A DNA stretch of 64,000 bases from Paenibacillus sp. FSL H7-0326 (GCF_001955535.1 NZ_MPVN01000001.1:1798001-1862000), one strand, 5' to 3'. Shown: positions 24,271 through 34,543, numbered from the stretch's first letter. Notes: generated by a model not told the origin, from the letters alone. A program made the numbers and translations.

Positions 24271-25604
24271 GATGTCCCCTCCTCTTCCAGAATTCCATCC
24301 TGCCAGGCCTGATAAATAAATTGGGAGAACAGACTGTTCGACCAGGCGAACCAGGATCTCGTATAATTGTGCGGATCATCGGCATGAAAGCCTTCGTGCA
24401 TATATCCTGTATCCGCATCTGTTGCTTCCAGCATTTGTATAAGTTCCAGCTTCTCTTCAGCAGACCCCGCAGTGATTCCCTGCATAGACAGTGCCATATG
24501 CCAAATAAATCGGTCTGGCGTATGCGGGCTTCCTATCCCCCGTGCATGACTCCCTTCATAATAGAACGGGTTCTCCTTGGAGAGAGCGAATCGGCGTGTA
24601 TTCTGATAAATCGGATCATCTGAAGTGCAGTATCCAAGATAAGGGATAGATAAGAGCCCCGGTGTTCCTGCATCATCCATTAGACAGTAGTTCCCGAAAC
24701 CGTCTGTCTCATAGGCATAGATTGGGCCAAACTCCGGGTGTCGATAAATACCATACAACATAATGCCACGGTTAATTTCTGCCTCCAGCTGCTTTAGCTC
24801 CGACACAAACTTTGAATCACGGTAGATCCGGTCTGCGAACTCCTGCATATAGCGCAGCACCACAACCGCAAACATATTTCCGGGAATGTTATAGTGAAAA
24901 TCACAGGCATCATCACTGGAGCGGAAGCCGGACCAGACCATCCCCGTATAGTTGACCGGCATACCGAGTCCCTCATTTGCGAGCGTATCTTCCGGTATTC
25001 CATTATGACGCATGAATCGATAGGGAGACCGCGCCTCATGATGCTGCTCCGTACGGAAGAGATCATATATAATCCGCATTGCCGACTTAAACTCAGCATT
25101 ATAGACCGCCGTATCTCCTGTCTCTTGCCAATAACGATAGGCAAGACGCATCGGGAAGCAGAGGGAATCAATCTCGAATTTGCGTTCCCACACCCATGGG
25201 GACATGTCGGTGACGTCCGCTGTGTTCCAATGCCAATCGCTGGCTGATTCATTAAATGCATTCGCATAGGGGTCCAGATGAATGTACTCGACATGCTTCT
25301 TAATGAGACCGCTTATTATTCTTCGAAGATCGGCATCCTCCTTCGCGAAGGGTACATAATGAATGACCTGTTCGACTGAATCCCGAAGCCATGATGCCGG
25401 TATGTCTCCTGTTATAACAAATGTTGTCCCGTCATCCAACAGCTTGACTGTCGTCTCCAATGTATTCGGGAAACAATTTCGAAACAGCCTGGAGAGCTTG
25501 GGCCTGTGGGAGAGCGCTTGCTCCGCCTCACCCAGCACCTGCTGGATAACTTCAGGCAGCGGAATTTTTGGAATGTGTATGCTTGGTAGTTGAAAAGAAT
25601 CCAT
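24267..25604 (-). CDS. GH125 exo-alpha-1,6-mannosidase
   Basis: 445 residues of the family formerly called DUF1237. Typical segments are TGDIPASWLRDSVEQVIHYVP, YANAFNESASDWHW and the final FHADDPHNYTRSWFAWSNSLF. Characterised members remove alpha-1,6-linked mannose from N-glycans by an inverting, metal-independent mechanism. The ATG at 25604 is chosen because AAAGGAG precedes it and because the longer frame would run into the preceding fucosidase gene; the result matches the usual family length. No signal peptide, hence cytoplasmic. Confidence 0.88.
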   Translation of the reverse strand: MDSFQLPSIHIPKIPLPEVIQQVLGEAEQALSHRPKLSRLFRNCFPNTLETTVKLLDDGTTFVITGDIPASWLRDSVEQVIHYVPFAKEDADLRRIISGLIKKHVEYIHLDPYANAFNESASDWHWNTADVTDMSPWVWERKFEIDSLCFPMRLAYRYWQETGDTAVYNAEFKSAMRIIYDLFRTEQHHEARSPYRFMRHNGIPEDTLANEGLGMPVNYTGMVWSGFRSSDDACDFHYNIPGNMFAVVVLRYMQEFADRIYRDSKFVSELKQLEAEINRGIMLYGIYRHPEFGPIYAYETDGFGNYCLMDDAGTPGLLSIPYLGYCTSDDPIYQNTRRFALSKENPFYYEGSHARGIGSPHTPDRFIWHMALSMQGITAGSAEEKLELIQMLEATDADTGYMHEGFHADDPHNYTRSWFAWSNSLFSQFIYQAWQDGILEEEGTS

Positions 25605-25677
25605 GAAAGAATAAAGCTCCTTTCTCGACCGTATCGTGAGGTATCTTAACCATGCAGCCCTAGTACCGCTCACCCAT

Positions 25678-26964
25678 TTAGTTATGAGTGACCACCGCAC
25701 CAGAACCGCCGTACATTTCAACTTCTTCATCGAACTCCAGCTTGACGACGGTAGTCAGCTCATGCGTATCCTCATGTGTCAGATGAATCCAGGTTGTACC
25801 CGGAATTTGAAACCACGGAACTCCGCCATGAATTTCGTACGTCAGCTCCTTGCCCGAATGGAGCACCGATGCCTTCTTGATTTGGTTACACAGCCCTTTG
25901 AGACAAATACTGTCCTTCGGATCTCCATGCACAAATAAATAAAGCGTCTTACGATCTGCGGAGAGCGTACTCCCTTCACCGTAGTATCGGCTCATAATTC
26001 CTTCCCTTGTCCCGTATACAGCTTCCTCATGATCTCTGATCCATTTCCCAAGTCCGAGCAAAATAGCTTCCTGTCTGTCGTCAATGGTACCGTCTTCTCT
26101 TGGTCCAATACCCAGCAGCATATTGCCGCCCATCGAGATACAGTCACAGAACATACGGACAATCTGATGCAGTGATTTGTAATGCTGATCCGTCGGTACA
26201 TAACCCCAGGAGGTATTGATGGTCGTACAGAATTCCCACGGTCCTTCCGGACGCGTAATCGGCAGCCCTTGCTCCGGAGTCTTATAATCTCCGTGTCCCG
26301 CAAGGCGTGAATTGATAATGACATCTGGCTGCAGGGATTTCAGGTAATGCTTGAATACAGGAAGATTCCACTGCTCCGCACTCCGTTCCCAATCCCCGTC
26401 AAACCACAGCAGGTCTACCTGGCCATATCCGGTAAGCAGCTCCTCCAGCTGATGATTGTTGAACTCAAGAAATCGGCTCCACTTCGCCTCGTCCTGAATT
26501 CCATTTACCGGATAAGAATACTTATTCACAGAAGCCTTGTCCTCTGGCACCTTGCCCCCTTCATATACACTTGGATAATCCGGATGAGACCAGTCAATCA
26601 GCGAATAGTAGAATCCAAGTCTTAATCCTTTTGCCGCGATTGCATCCGCATATTCCCTTACAATGTCAAGGCGTGCAGGCGTTCTCTTCACTGTATTAAG
26701 ATCACTGTACTGCGTGTCCCACAGGGCAACACCATCATGATGCTTAGTAGTGAGCACCGCATATTTCGCTCCCGACTGTTCGATGAGATCAGCCCAAGCC
26801 CCGGCATTATATTGAGAGGCCGTGAAGCCGTCCAGCTGCTTCATATAATCCTCATAAGTCATTCGTCCGTTATAAAAGGACCACGATTCGGCAACGCCGT
26901 CTACTGCATAAATTCCATAGTGAATAAAGATTCCCAGCTTCGCATCCTCAAACCACTTCTGCAT
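25678..26964 (-). CDS. GH29 alpha-L-fucosidase (second copy)
   Basis: 428 residues. The N-terminal WFEDAKLGIFIHYGIYAVDG, the substrate-binding TTKHHDGVALWDT and the nucleophile aspartate 189 in VDLLWFDGDWE are conserved features of GH29 retaining fucosidases. A C-terminal beta-sandwich follows from about residue 340. It lacks a signal peptide. It differs strongly from the neighbouring GH29, so the two probably prefer different fucose linkages. The ATG at 26964 is 9 nt after GAGAGGTG, better than the GTG four codons earlier. Confidence 0.88.
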   Translation of the reverse strand: MQKWFEDAKLGIFIHYGIYAVDGVAESWSFYNGRMTYEDYMKQLDGFTASQYNAGAWADLIEQSGAKYAVLTTKHHDGVALWDTQYSDLNTVKRTPARLDIVREYADAIAAKGLRLGFYYSLIDWSHPDYPSVYEGGKVPEDKASVNKYSYPVNGIQDEAKWSRFLEFNNHQLEELLTGYGQVDLLWFDGDWERSAEQWNLPVFKHYLKSLQPDVIINSRLAGHGDYKTPEQGLPITRPEGPWEFCTTINTSWGYVPTDQHYKSLHQIVRMFCDCISMGGNMLLGIGPREDGTIDDRQEAILLGLGKWIRDHEEAVYGTREGIMSRYYGEGSTLSADRKTLYLFVHGDPKDSICLKGLCNQIKKASVLHSGKELTYEIHGGVPWFQIPGTTWIHLTHEDTHELTTVVKLEFDEEVEMYGGSGAVVTHN

Positions 26965-26984
26965 ATGGATCTGCACCTCTCAAT

Positions 26985-28376
26985 TTATGAGATTCTGAAT
27001 ACATGAGCGATCGGTGCGCCACCGGTCAGCTCGCCTTCCGGCAATTCAACTTCAATCCCTTCCCCAGTCTTCGTGAACGAGAGATCCTCAGCTCCCGCCA
27101 CCAGATCAACCCGGGCAATATCCTGATTATTCAGTGGCAGCAGCACCGTGCGCTTAACCTCCTGCTTCTCATCCCCATAGAGATAAAAAGCATAGGTCTG
27201 CACATTTTTTTGCGTAAAGTGAACATTGCCGATCGAATAGGGCTCACAGACCCTTGTTCCATATATGGATTCTCCATAAGCCTTCAGCCATGCCCCCATT
27301 CCCTCAATCCGGGCTATGGCTGTTCTGGACAATCGGCCGTCTGGCTGAGGTCCGACATTCAGCGCCAGATTTCCTCCCTTTGCAACAATCTCAATCAGCA
27401 TATGAATCAGCTGCCGGACGGTTTTGTAGTCATCGTCGTATCTGAAAGAGAATGAGGTGCCCATCGTAATACAGCTCTCCCACGGTACATGGAGTGCTCG
27501 TTCCGGCATCGTCTGCTCTGGTGTGATCAGGTTCTCGTATGGTCCTCCCACCGTGCGATCCGCAGACAGGAGCCAAGGCTGTAATTGACGGGCCTTCTCC
27601 ACCACTTCGCCAATGCGGATATTTTGAACCCTGTAGTCGTTAACCCATCCGGCATCCAGCCATAGAACATCGATACGTCCATAGTCTGTCATCAGCTCCA
27701 TAATCTGCTCATGTGTAAACTGTACAAATTCCTCCCATAGCCAAGGGTACTCCTTAGGGTTATAGCTCGGACCCCGTGATGTCTTGTTTCCTCGTTCCAT
27801 ACCTTCCGTCCAATAATAGGGAGAATGCCAGTCTGCCTTGGAGAAATAAGCCGAGATGCCAAGCCCCCGCGCACGGAAAGCGTCAAATAGATGCTTTGTA
27901 ATATCCGCATACTTATGTCTTGAGAAGGGACAATCTCTTCCGGTAATCCGATATTCGGTAGTGCGGGTATTCCACATACAGAACCCATCATGATGCTTCG
28001 TTGTAAAGTTCAAATATTTAAATCCATTATCTGCGGCAAGCTCCGCCCATTTCTCTGGTTCAAAACGAATCGGGTTGAAGGTTTTGTTCAGTTCGAAATA
28101 CTCCCGCTTCATCTCTTCACCGTCAATATCCCATTCAATATCGGCACGGGACCAATCCGCATCTTCATCACTAAGAGCCCAGGACTCCACGATGCCAATC
28201 TGAGAGTAAGGACCCCAGTGCATCATCAGTCCGAGCTTCTGATCCTTGAACCATTCCAAACGTTCCAGCAATAACGGATCTTCGGGCTTGATCCACTTAT
28301 CCTCGCTGCTGTAATTATGAACTCCCTGCTCTACGGCAGGTGAAGCTTCTGTCTGCGTCTGATCTTGACTCATCAT
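26985..28376 (-). CDS. GH29 alpha-L-fucosidase (first gene of operon)
   Basis: 463 residues. LEWFKDQKLGLMMHWGPYSQ, the motif TTKHHDGFCMWNT and the nucleophile aspartate 241 in IDVLWLDAGWVN identify GH29. It is cytoplasmic, with a 30-residue polar N-terminal extension. It is the first gene of the operon fucosidase, fucosidase, GH125, CBM9, transglutaminase-fold, GH18. The divergent gene at 28481 encodes the likely regulator. GGAGG lies 5 nt before the first of two consecutive ATGs. Confidence 0.88.
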   Translation of the reverse strand: MMSQDQTQTEASPAVEQGVHNYSSEDKWIKPEDPLLLERLEWFKDQKLGLMMHWGPYSQIGIVESWALSDEDADWSRADIEWDIDGEEMKREYFELNKTFNPIRFEPEKWAELAADNGFKYLNFTTKHHDGFCMWNTRTTEYRITGRDCPFSRHKYADITKHLFDAFRARGLGISAYFSKADWHSPYYWTEGMERGNKTSRGPSYNPKEYPWLWEEFVQFTHEQIMELMTDYGRIDVLWLDAGWVNDYRVQNIRIGEVVEKARQLQPWLLSADRTVGGPYENLITPEQTMPERALHVPWESCITMGTSFSFRYDDDYKTVRQLIHMLIEIVAKGGNLALNVGPQPDGRLSRTAIARIEGMGAWLKAYGESIYGTRVCEPYSIGNVHFTQKNVQTYAFYLYGDEKQEVKRTVLLPLNNQDIARVDLVAGAEDLSFTKTGEGIEVELPEGELTGGAPIAHVFRIS

Positions 28377-28425
28377 ATATTCCTCCTATTTAGCGAGATT
28401 TTGTATGTCCAAATCTTTTTTTTAT

Positions 28426-28434
28426 TGCTATCAT
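28426..28434 (+). promoter_or_regulatory. Extended -10 promoter element of the YesN-type regulator
   Basis: TGCTATCAT is an extended -10 element with no good -35. The start point would be about 28441, directly at the inverted repeat listed next. Confidence 0.4.
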
Positions 28435-28440
28435 GTATAA

Positions 28441-28454
28441 GAAATGACCATTTC
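28441..28454. promoter_or_regulatory. Inverted repeat in the divergent regulator-fucosidase region
   Basis: GAAATG-AC-CATTTC is a perfect 6-bp inverted repeat in the short region between two divergent genes. It may be an operator. It weakly resembles the AAAATGACAT motif found upstream of the importer operon. Confidence 0.4.
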
Positions 28455-28480
28455 ATAGGAAAAGGAGGCGGCATTTCACC

Positions 28481-30769
28481 TTGAGAATGGACTATTTCAA
28501 ATCCAAGCTGTTTCTGAAGTACATCCTGTCCTATCTGTTCATTCTGCTAATCCCTCTCGTAATCATGACCGTGTTTATTTATGAAAATGCTGTAGAAACC
28601 CTCCGTACTGAAATTGAAAGCTCGCGTCTAGCCCAACTCTCTCAAACGAAAGTAACCATTGATGGCCGAATGAAAGAGCTCAGTGACATTGCTTCACGGA
28701 TCTCTTATGATGATCGGCTCTCTTCTTATCGTGTGAACAATACACGGACCAGCCCGGAAGCGATTCGCGCTCTGGATCAGTACAAGGCGACCAGTTCCAT
28801 GATTGATGAAATTCATTTATACTTCCACAACGACAAACGCATATACTCCAGCAAAGGTCTGACTGACTTTGAAGTATTTGCAGACAATTTCAGCTTTGCA
28901 AGCTGGGACAAGCCGTCCTTGTATCGTGATCTGAATGAAGTGAAGCATCCGACGGTAAGACCTGCTGATCTGGTAACCAGGACCGGAGGTGTGCAGGACC
29001 GCAAGCTGGCCTTCCTCATTCCAATCACACCCAACAGCCTTAATCCTCATGCCACCGTCATGTACTTCATTAAGGAGGCAGAGATAACCAATCTGATCGA
29101 CTCGATTCTTGGCAACTATCAAGGTCTCACCTTCGTATTGGACGCAGAAGGCCAAGTACTGGCTGCGAATCGTCAAGGTGATACCCTGAGTGAGGAAGCT
29201 TCACAAACCCTGTTTAAAGAAACGGCTCCAGGCATCCATGAACAAACACTGGATGGAAAAGAGCATTCCATTGTATCGGTTCAATCCGAATCCAATGGAT
29301 GGACTTATATGACGGTCATGCCGAGCTCCCAGTTCTTCAGCAGTGTGATCGATGTCCGAAGCGTCATGATTATGATCAGTGCGCTCGTACTGCTTATCGG
29401 AGCTGTCATCGCGCTCGTTCTGGCACGAATGCAGTATCGTCCGATCTCGTCGCTGGTCGAATTCGCATCCTCACGCTATCCTGAGACTCAGAATAATGGA
29501 AAGCACAGTTACCGAAACGAGCTGGAGCGAATTCGCTCTGCTCTGCAGGATTACAGCTCCCGCATGGATATACAGGAGCCTTTTGCCCGCAATCACTATC
29601 TGTCCACACTGATAAAGGTTGGAAATACCGAGCATCTGTCTCCAGAACTCACACAGCTGTTTGATCTTAATCTGAACAAACACAGTCTGTTTGTGATGGT
29701 TGTCAGCTGGAATGAAGCTAAGCCGTCAAATATGGATCATCGCAGCCGTATTATTCATCGCCTGGCTCGCTTTGAACTGCCTGAGCTGGAGGCAACGGGT
29801 TATGGAGTAGAACTGACACAGCTGGATCAATTCGCTATCATTATTAATTTTGATACCGTCGAAGCACTGGATGAACTGGCGCAAGTGAAGCAGATTACTG
29901 AGCAAATACGGAGCATGCTGATAAATACATTTGCCATTACACCCATGATTGGTACAGGCGGCTGTTATCATCATCTTCACGAGCTGAATCAATCTTATAT
30001 CGAAGCCTGCTCTGCCTTTGATCTGCTCGTTCCAGGGGAATTCGGGTCTGTAGCGCTGTTTGCAGACTTATCGAAGACACCAAGCCATTCCTTCTGGATA
30101 CCGAATCATGTTCAGCTCAAGCTCACACAGAGTCTCAAGCAGGGCAACTATGAGATTGCCTCCCAGATGATCCGCTCGTCCGTGGACAGTCTTACGACTT
30201 CCAAGCTGCCGGCCCTTCTCGTTCGATGCATCAGCTTTGATCTATTGAACACGATCTTAAAGACCGCTACCGAGCTGGGAGAGCATCATATGCTGCAAAG
30301 AATCGCTCCAGGCATGGTATTCAGCAGTTCTCTTAAAGAGCTGGAATCCGTTCTGCTCTCTCTTGCTTCCCAGGTCTGCACCGAGGTGGAGCAGGATTCC
30401 AAACAGGAAGAACAATCCTTAATTGACCGGATTATTGAATATATTGATACTCACTTTACAGATCACAATTTGAGCCTGGATACGATTTCCTGTGAGTTTG
30501 AAATCTCACCGTCCCATGTCAGCCGTTCGTTCAAGGACAAGACAGGCATCAATTTCGTTCAGTACATCTGGCAGAAACGACTTGATCGAATGATCCACCA
30601 GCTGAAGACAACCGATACACCGCTGAAGGATCTCATTCAGGAGGTCGGTTATCTGGATACACCGAACTTTATCCGCAAATTCAAGAAGGAAACAGGGCTT
30701 ACGCCAGGACAATATCGCAAGCAGCACCGCAGCACCAATAATGATGAGGAAAGCGGCTCCGCCAGCTAG
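28481..30769 (+). CDS. Membrane-bound AraC-family regulator (YesN/Cache-type sensor)
   Basis: 762 residues. Membrane helices at about 13-35 and 285-308 flank an extracytoplasmic sensor of about 250 residues of the dCache kind. A long cytoplasmic linker follows, and the C-terminal about 100 residues are an AraC double helix-turn-helix (SLDTISCEFEISPSHVSRSF, then DLIQEVGYLDTPNFIRKFKK). In Paenibacillus such proteins sit beside sugar operons and respond to extracellular sugar, often through the binding protein. It probably activates the adjacent glycan operons. TTG start, about 9-12 nt after GGAGG. Confidence 0.85.
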   Translation: MRMDYFKSKLFLKYILSYLFILLIPLVIMTVFIYENAVETLRTEIESSRLAQLSQTKVTIDGRMKELSDIASRISYDDRLSSYRVNNTRTSPEAIRALDQYKATSSMIDEIHLYFHNDKRIYSSKGLTDFEVFADNFSFASWDKPSLYRDLNEVKHPTVRPADLVTRTGGVQDRKLAFLIPITPNSLNPHATVMYFIKEAEITNLIDSILGNYQGLTFVLDAEGQVLAANRQGDTLSEEASQTLFKETAPGIHEQTLDGKEHSIVSVQSESNGWTYMTVMPSSQFFSSVIDVRSVMIMISALVLLIGAVIALVLARMQYRPISSLVEFASSRYPETQNNGKHSYRNELERIRSALQDYSSRMDIQEPFARNHYLSTLIKVGNTEHLSPELTQLFDLNLNKHSLFVMVVSWNEAKPSNMDHRSRIIHRLARFELPELEATGYGVELTQLDQFAIIINFDTVEALDELAQVKQITEQIRSMLINTFAITPMIGTGGCYHHLHELNQSYIEACSAFDLLVPGEFGSVALFADLSKTPSHSFWIPNHVQLKLTQSLKQGNYEIASQMIRSSVDSLTTSKLPALLVRCISFDLLNTILKTATELGEHHMLQRIAPGMVFSSSLKELESVLLSLASQVCTEVEQDSKQEEQSLIDRIIEYIDTHFTDHNLSLDTISCEFEISPSHVSRSFKDKTGINFVQYIWQKRLDRMIHQLKTTDTPLKDLIQEVGYLDTPNFIRKFKKETGLTPGQYRKQHRSTNNDEESGSAS

Positions 30770-30779
30770 TGTGCGAAAA

Positions 30780-30835
30780 AAGCCAACATCCGTAAACTAC
30801 GGTCTTTCGTAGAGGATGCTGGCTTTCTTCTTTTT
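30780..30835. terminator. Bidirectional terminator
   Basis: AGCCAACATCC and GGATGCTGGCT form an 11-bp stem with a smaller CGTA-containing hairpin inside. TTCTTCTTTTTT follows on the plus strand and TTTTTTCGC on the minus strand. It separates the convergent regulator and importer operon. Confidence 0.85.
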
Positions 30836-30860
30836 TCACATTAGAGCAAGCGAATCTGTC

Positions 30861-32483
30861 TTATTGTCCTGCGGCATTCCATGTATCGTAAACTTCCTGA
30901 TAAATCTCCTGAATGCGGTCCCCGCCCATCTTCTTCACCTGCTCCACGTAGCTGTCCCAATTGGACATAGGCTCTTCCCCGGTTACAAACTTTGCTTCCA
31001 TCTGTGTTACATACGTGTTGAGGTCGGAGAGCAGCGCTGAGGCTTCATCCTGCTGTTCATTATTCAAGTAAGCATTCGGAAAAGGCGCTTTACCAATCGG
31101 TACGAGCTTCTCCTCATTCTCCTTGTTAATCCAATCATCAAACTCTGTTCTAAGCCCATTGGTCAGCTCAGGTGTGTTATATCCCGGGGTCAGCATGCCG
31201 AAGTTCGGTGTGATCGTGCCTCTGTACTCTTCGCGATCTCCGCCGCCTGGAACAGGAAGCCATTCTTTTTCATACGTATCCTTATTGGTGTACTTCCACA
31301 GTGTTCCTTCAGGGCCTTGGTTAAACAAGGTCTGCCCTTCGATCGTATACAGATAATCAATCCAGCGCATAGTTGCTTCCGGATGCTCATTCACACTGGT
31401 AATCGCAAAGGTGCCGTTAGCGGACAGTCCTGGATGCATTCCATAGACTGGAGAACCCTCGATCTCGCTCGCAACCGGAGTCATCAGCGGATTATTCATC
31501 GCGTCATTCGGATCTCCACCCAAGGTAAAGTAGGAGTAGTAATCGTTAAAGACCGCAATCTGATTATTCTCGCCTTTAGCTTTTTTCTGCTCAGGCGTCT
31601 GGGAGAAGGTCTCATGATCCAGCAGTTCCTCTTCCCATAGACGGTTCATGAATTCCAAATAACCCTTGTAGCCTTCCTGCATCGGACTGTAAAAAACTTG
31701 ATCCTGCTTATCTACATAAACGACCGGATCGTAAATGCCCCAGAAGCCTAGGAAATACATCCGCAGATCATCCAGCTTAACCGACGTCAGTGGAATTTCG
31801 TCAGCCTGTCCGTTGCCGTTCGGATCTTCTGTCTTCACTCTCTTCAGAAACTCATACAGCTCCTCCGTTGTACCCGGAAGCTTGTCTACACCCAGGGCTT
31901 CCAGCATTTTGCCGTTATACCACATTGGACTGCGGTACCAGACAGCAGCACTGTCGATGAATGGGAGGGCGTATATATGTCCATCAGGTGTTGTAAAGGA
32001 TTTGCGAATGTCGGGATTCTCATCGAACAATTTCTTAATATTTGGTGCGTAACCTCCATCAATGTAAGGCTCAAGCGGGATAAGAGAACCCTGAGTCCCG
32101 TAAGTCACCTGCTCTGCCGGTGTGAGATCCGCTGCATACAGGACGTCTGGCAGATCACCACTTGCAAAGACAAGGTTCTTCTTTGTTGCGAAGCTGTCAA
32201 TCGGTGTGAGCTGATATTCGAACTTAATGTTCGTGAGCTTCTCTGCTTCCTGCAGGACCGGCATATTACTCCAGTCCGCTACACCAGCATCCTGGGACAT
32301 CATGGTCATCGTGATCGGCTCGTCCACAATTGGAAAGCCCTCTTTCTTAACGCCAGTCTCCTCCGGGGTACCGGGCTCCGCCGTCTCGCCTGATTCAGAA
32401 GGTGAGGTTCCGCATGCGGCAAGCATGCTTGCGGAAAGGATCAAACTGAGAAGAACCGCTGACTTCTTACGAACTCTCTTCAT
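30861..32483 (-). CDS. lplA: Extracellular solute-binding lipoprotein (LplA/YtcQ-like)
   Basis: 540 residues starting with a lipoprotein signal peptide; the lipobox SMLAACG places the lipidated cysteine near residue 24. The mature domain is a large sugar-type binding protein with ALPFIDSAAVWYRSPMWYNG and NGQADEIPL, typical of the LplA group that serves complex oligosaccharides. It delivers its ligand to the permeases encoded just upstream. Located last in lplB-lplC-lplA. The ligand is not known; the neighbouring enzymes suggest fucosylated or mannosylated glycans. Confidence 0.85.
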   Translation of the reverse strand: MKRVRKKSAVLLSLILSASMLAACGTSPSESGETAEPGTPEETGVKKEGFPIVDEPITMTMMSQDAGVADWSNMPVLQEAEKLTNIKFEYQLTPIDSFATKKNLVFASGDLPDVLYAADLTPAEQVTYGTQGSLIPLEPYIDGGYAPNIKKLFDENPDIRKSFTTPDGHIYALPFIDSAAVWYRSPMWYNGKMLEALGVDKLPGTTEELYEFLKRVKTEDPNGNGQADEIPLTSVKLDDLRMYFLGFWGIYDPVVYVDKQDQVFYSPMQEGYKGYLEFMNRLWEEELLDHETFSQTPEQKKAKGENNQIAVFNDYYSYFTLGGDPNDAMNNPLMTPVASEIEGSPVYGMHPGLSANGTFAITSVNEHPEATMRWIDYLYTIEGQTLFNQGPEGTLWKYTNKDTYEKEWLPVPGGGDREEYRGTITPNFGMLTPGYNTPELTNGLRTEFDDWINKENEEKLVPIGKAPFPNAYLNNEQQDEASALLSDLNTYVTQMEAKFVTGEEPMSNWDSYVEQVKKMGGDRIQEIYQEVYDTWNAAGQ

Positions 32484-32522
32484 GACAACAACTCCCTTTT
32501 CTGATGGTTTATATGGTAACGA

Positions 32523-33431
32523 TCAGCCCTTTACGGAGCCGATCATAACACCCTGTACAAAATAGCGCTGCAAGAATGGATAGATAATGATGACCGGAAG
32601 CGTAGAGACGATGATAACGGCATATCGGACGAGCGCTGCTACCTCCGCTTTGTTATTGAGGGCCGTAGCGGATGTGCTGTCCATCATGCCAGAGCCTTGG
32701 GCCGACATTTCCTGCAGAACGAGAATCTGTCTTAGCACGAGCTGCAGTGGATATTTATCCGAATCATTGAAATAGATCATAGCGGAGAAGTAGCTGTTCC
32801 AGTGTCCTACTCCGTAGAAGAGCGCCATGACGGCAATGATTGGCATCGAGAGCGGTAATATAATTTTGAGAAACAGCTTCAAATTCGAGCATCCATCGAT
32901 TTGCGCTGCTTCATGAAGCTCACCCGGGATTGTCCCCTGGAAGAAGGTGCGGGAGACGATAATGTTCCATACCGACGCGGCGGATGGAAGAATCAGCGCC
33001 CACATGCTGTTGATCATACCCAGCTCCTTGATCAGCAGATAGGTTGGCACAAGGCCTCCTCCGAAGAACATCGTGACCATAAACATCCCCATAAAAAAGT
33101 TTCTTCCTACAAAATCTCTTCGACTGAGTGCATAAGCTGCAGGTATGGTGACCATCAGGTTCACCGCAGTACCGACTACGGTGTATAGAATGGTGTTTGC
33201 GTAACCTGACCAGATCCGTGTATCCTGAAACACGCGCTGATACCCCTCAAAGGTAATATCTTTGGGAAAGAGCCACATCGCTCCGGAAGCAACGGCCTTT
33301 GGATCACTAATCGAAGCACTGATCATATAGACCAGCGGATAAGCGACAACAAGAAATGCAATCGTGACATAGAGATAATTCAGTGCCAGAAAAATTTTGT
33401 CTTGTCTCGTTTCTTTAATACCGGTTAGCAT
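32523..33431 (-). CDS. lplC: Carbohydrate ABC permease (LplC/YtcP-like)
   Basis: 302 residues with six membrane helices and the coupling loop ELHEAAQIDGCSNLKLFLKIILPLS (EAAxxDG motif, shown in part) that docks the ATPase. It belongs to the MalG/YtcP group of binding-protein-dependent permeases. The ATG at 33431 is preferred over the longer frame because GGAGGGGG precedes it by 7 nt. It forms the transport channel with the LplB-type protein. No ATPase gene is present in this operon. Confidence 0.88.
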   Translation of the reverse strand: MLTGIKETRQDKIFLALNYLYVTIAFLVVAYPLVYMISASISDPKAVASGAMWLFPKDITFEGYQRVFQDTRIWSGYANTILYTVVGTAVNLMVTIPAAYALSRRDFVGRNFFMGMFMVTMFFGGGLVPTYLLIKELGMINSMWALILPSAASVWNIIVSRTFFQGTIPGELHEAAQIDGCSNLKLFLKIILPLSMPIIAVMALFYGVGHWNSYFSAMIYFNDSDKYPLQLVLRQILVLQEMSAQGSGMMDSTSATALNNKAEVAALVRYAVIIVSTLPVIIIYPFLQRYFVQGVMIGSVKG

Positions 33432-33447
33432 TGTCCAGCCCCCTCCT

Positions 33448-34407
33448 CTACCACAGACTATTCTCACTTGTCCTGCGTGCGATCTGATTAACTACAATGA
33501 GCAATATGGCGTTGATGACAGAATTGAACAGCCCGACAGCCGTTGAGAAACTGTACTGCGCATTCTCAAGCCCTGAACGATATACAAAGGTCGAAATGAC
33601 ATCCGAAGATTCCATATTCAGCGGATTCTGCATGAGGAGAATCTTCTCGAAGCCGACGCCGAGCAGACTTCCCATGTTCAGAATGAGCAGAATGGTCATC
33701 GTTGGCACCAATACAGGAATGTTAATGTTCCATATCCGCTGCAGCCGGTTCGCCCCATCAATGATGGCTGCCTCATGAAGGCCAGGGTCTGCTGCTGACA
33801 ACGCAGCCAGATAGATGATCGTTCCCCACCCGGCACTCTGCCATACGCCGGACAGCACATATACCGTCTTAAACCAGGCTGGACTTGTCAGAAAGGCTGG
33901 GGCATCAAAACCAAGCCATTCAATAAAATGGATTAGAATCCCCGTTGAAGGTGAAAGGAATGCAATGATCATCCCGACCATAACGACCATGGAGATAAAA
34001 TGAGGTGCGTAAGTGACGGTCTGGGCAAGCTTTTTGAAGCGCTTGTGCTTCAGTTCATTGAATGCCAGCGCCAGAATAATCGGAATCGGAAAACCAACAG
34101 CCAGCTCATATAAGCTGATCGTCAGCGTATTCCACATCAAATCCCAGAAATAATAAGAGTCAAAGAATCGAATAAAGTGATCGAAGCCAATCCAAGGGCT
34201 GCCGAATATCCCGCGAACCGGATTGTAATTCTTGAACGCAATCTGGATGCCATACATGGGTCCGTAATGGAATATAAGAAAATACAAAAATGCCGGTGCA
34301 ATAAACAAATACAGCTCCCAGTTTCTCCAGATCTTCTGCCATTGCTTTCTGCTGCTTTTTGGCTTCGACATGGTCTGTTGTCTTCTGACCGTCTTGATCT
34401 CCTGCAC
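33448..34407 (-). CDS. lplB: Carbohydrate ABC permease (LplB-like)
   Basis: 319 residues, six helices, with the EAAxxDGA coupling motif (GLHEAAIIDGANRLQRIW) and the opening WELYLFIAPAFLYFLIFHYGPMYG-type sequence, quoted here in part as FIAPAFLYFLIFHYGPM, characteristic of LplB. A GTG at 34407 is placed 9 nt after GGAGG and gives the normal family length; the frame is open for another 22 codons upstream to 34473. It is the first gene of the importer operon. Confidence 0.85.
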   Translation of the reverse strand: MQEIKTVRRQQTMSKPKSSRKQWQKIWRNWELYLFIAPAFLYFLIFHYGPMYGIQIAFKNYNPVRGIFGSPWIGFDHFIRFFDSYYFWDLMWNTLTISLYELAVGFPIPIILALAFNELKHKRFKKLAQTVTYAPHFISMVVMVGMIIAFLSPSTGILIHFIEWLGFDAPAFLTSPAWFKTVYVLSGVWQSAGWGTIIYLAALSAADPGLHEAAIIDGANRLQRIWNINIPVLVPTMTILLILNMGSLLGVGFEKILLMQNPLNMESSDVISTFVYRSGLENAQYSFSTAVGLFNSVINAILLIVVNQIARRTSENSLW

Positions 34408-34543
34408 ACAGGTTCGCCTCCTTCTGTCATCACTCATCTTGGTCTTGCGCCAGGGGCAAGCCTCCAAATACAAATCCTGCTATGTCAGTTTTGTTGGCGC
34501 AGCTTTAGGATAACGATAGTGGATAACGCATCATTTCGTAAAC

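Noticed and set aside
28377..28480. TTTCCT-17-TATACA as promoter of the fucosidase operon
   Set aside because: The -35 match is too poor to list as a feature, although the operon must have a promoter in this region.
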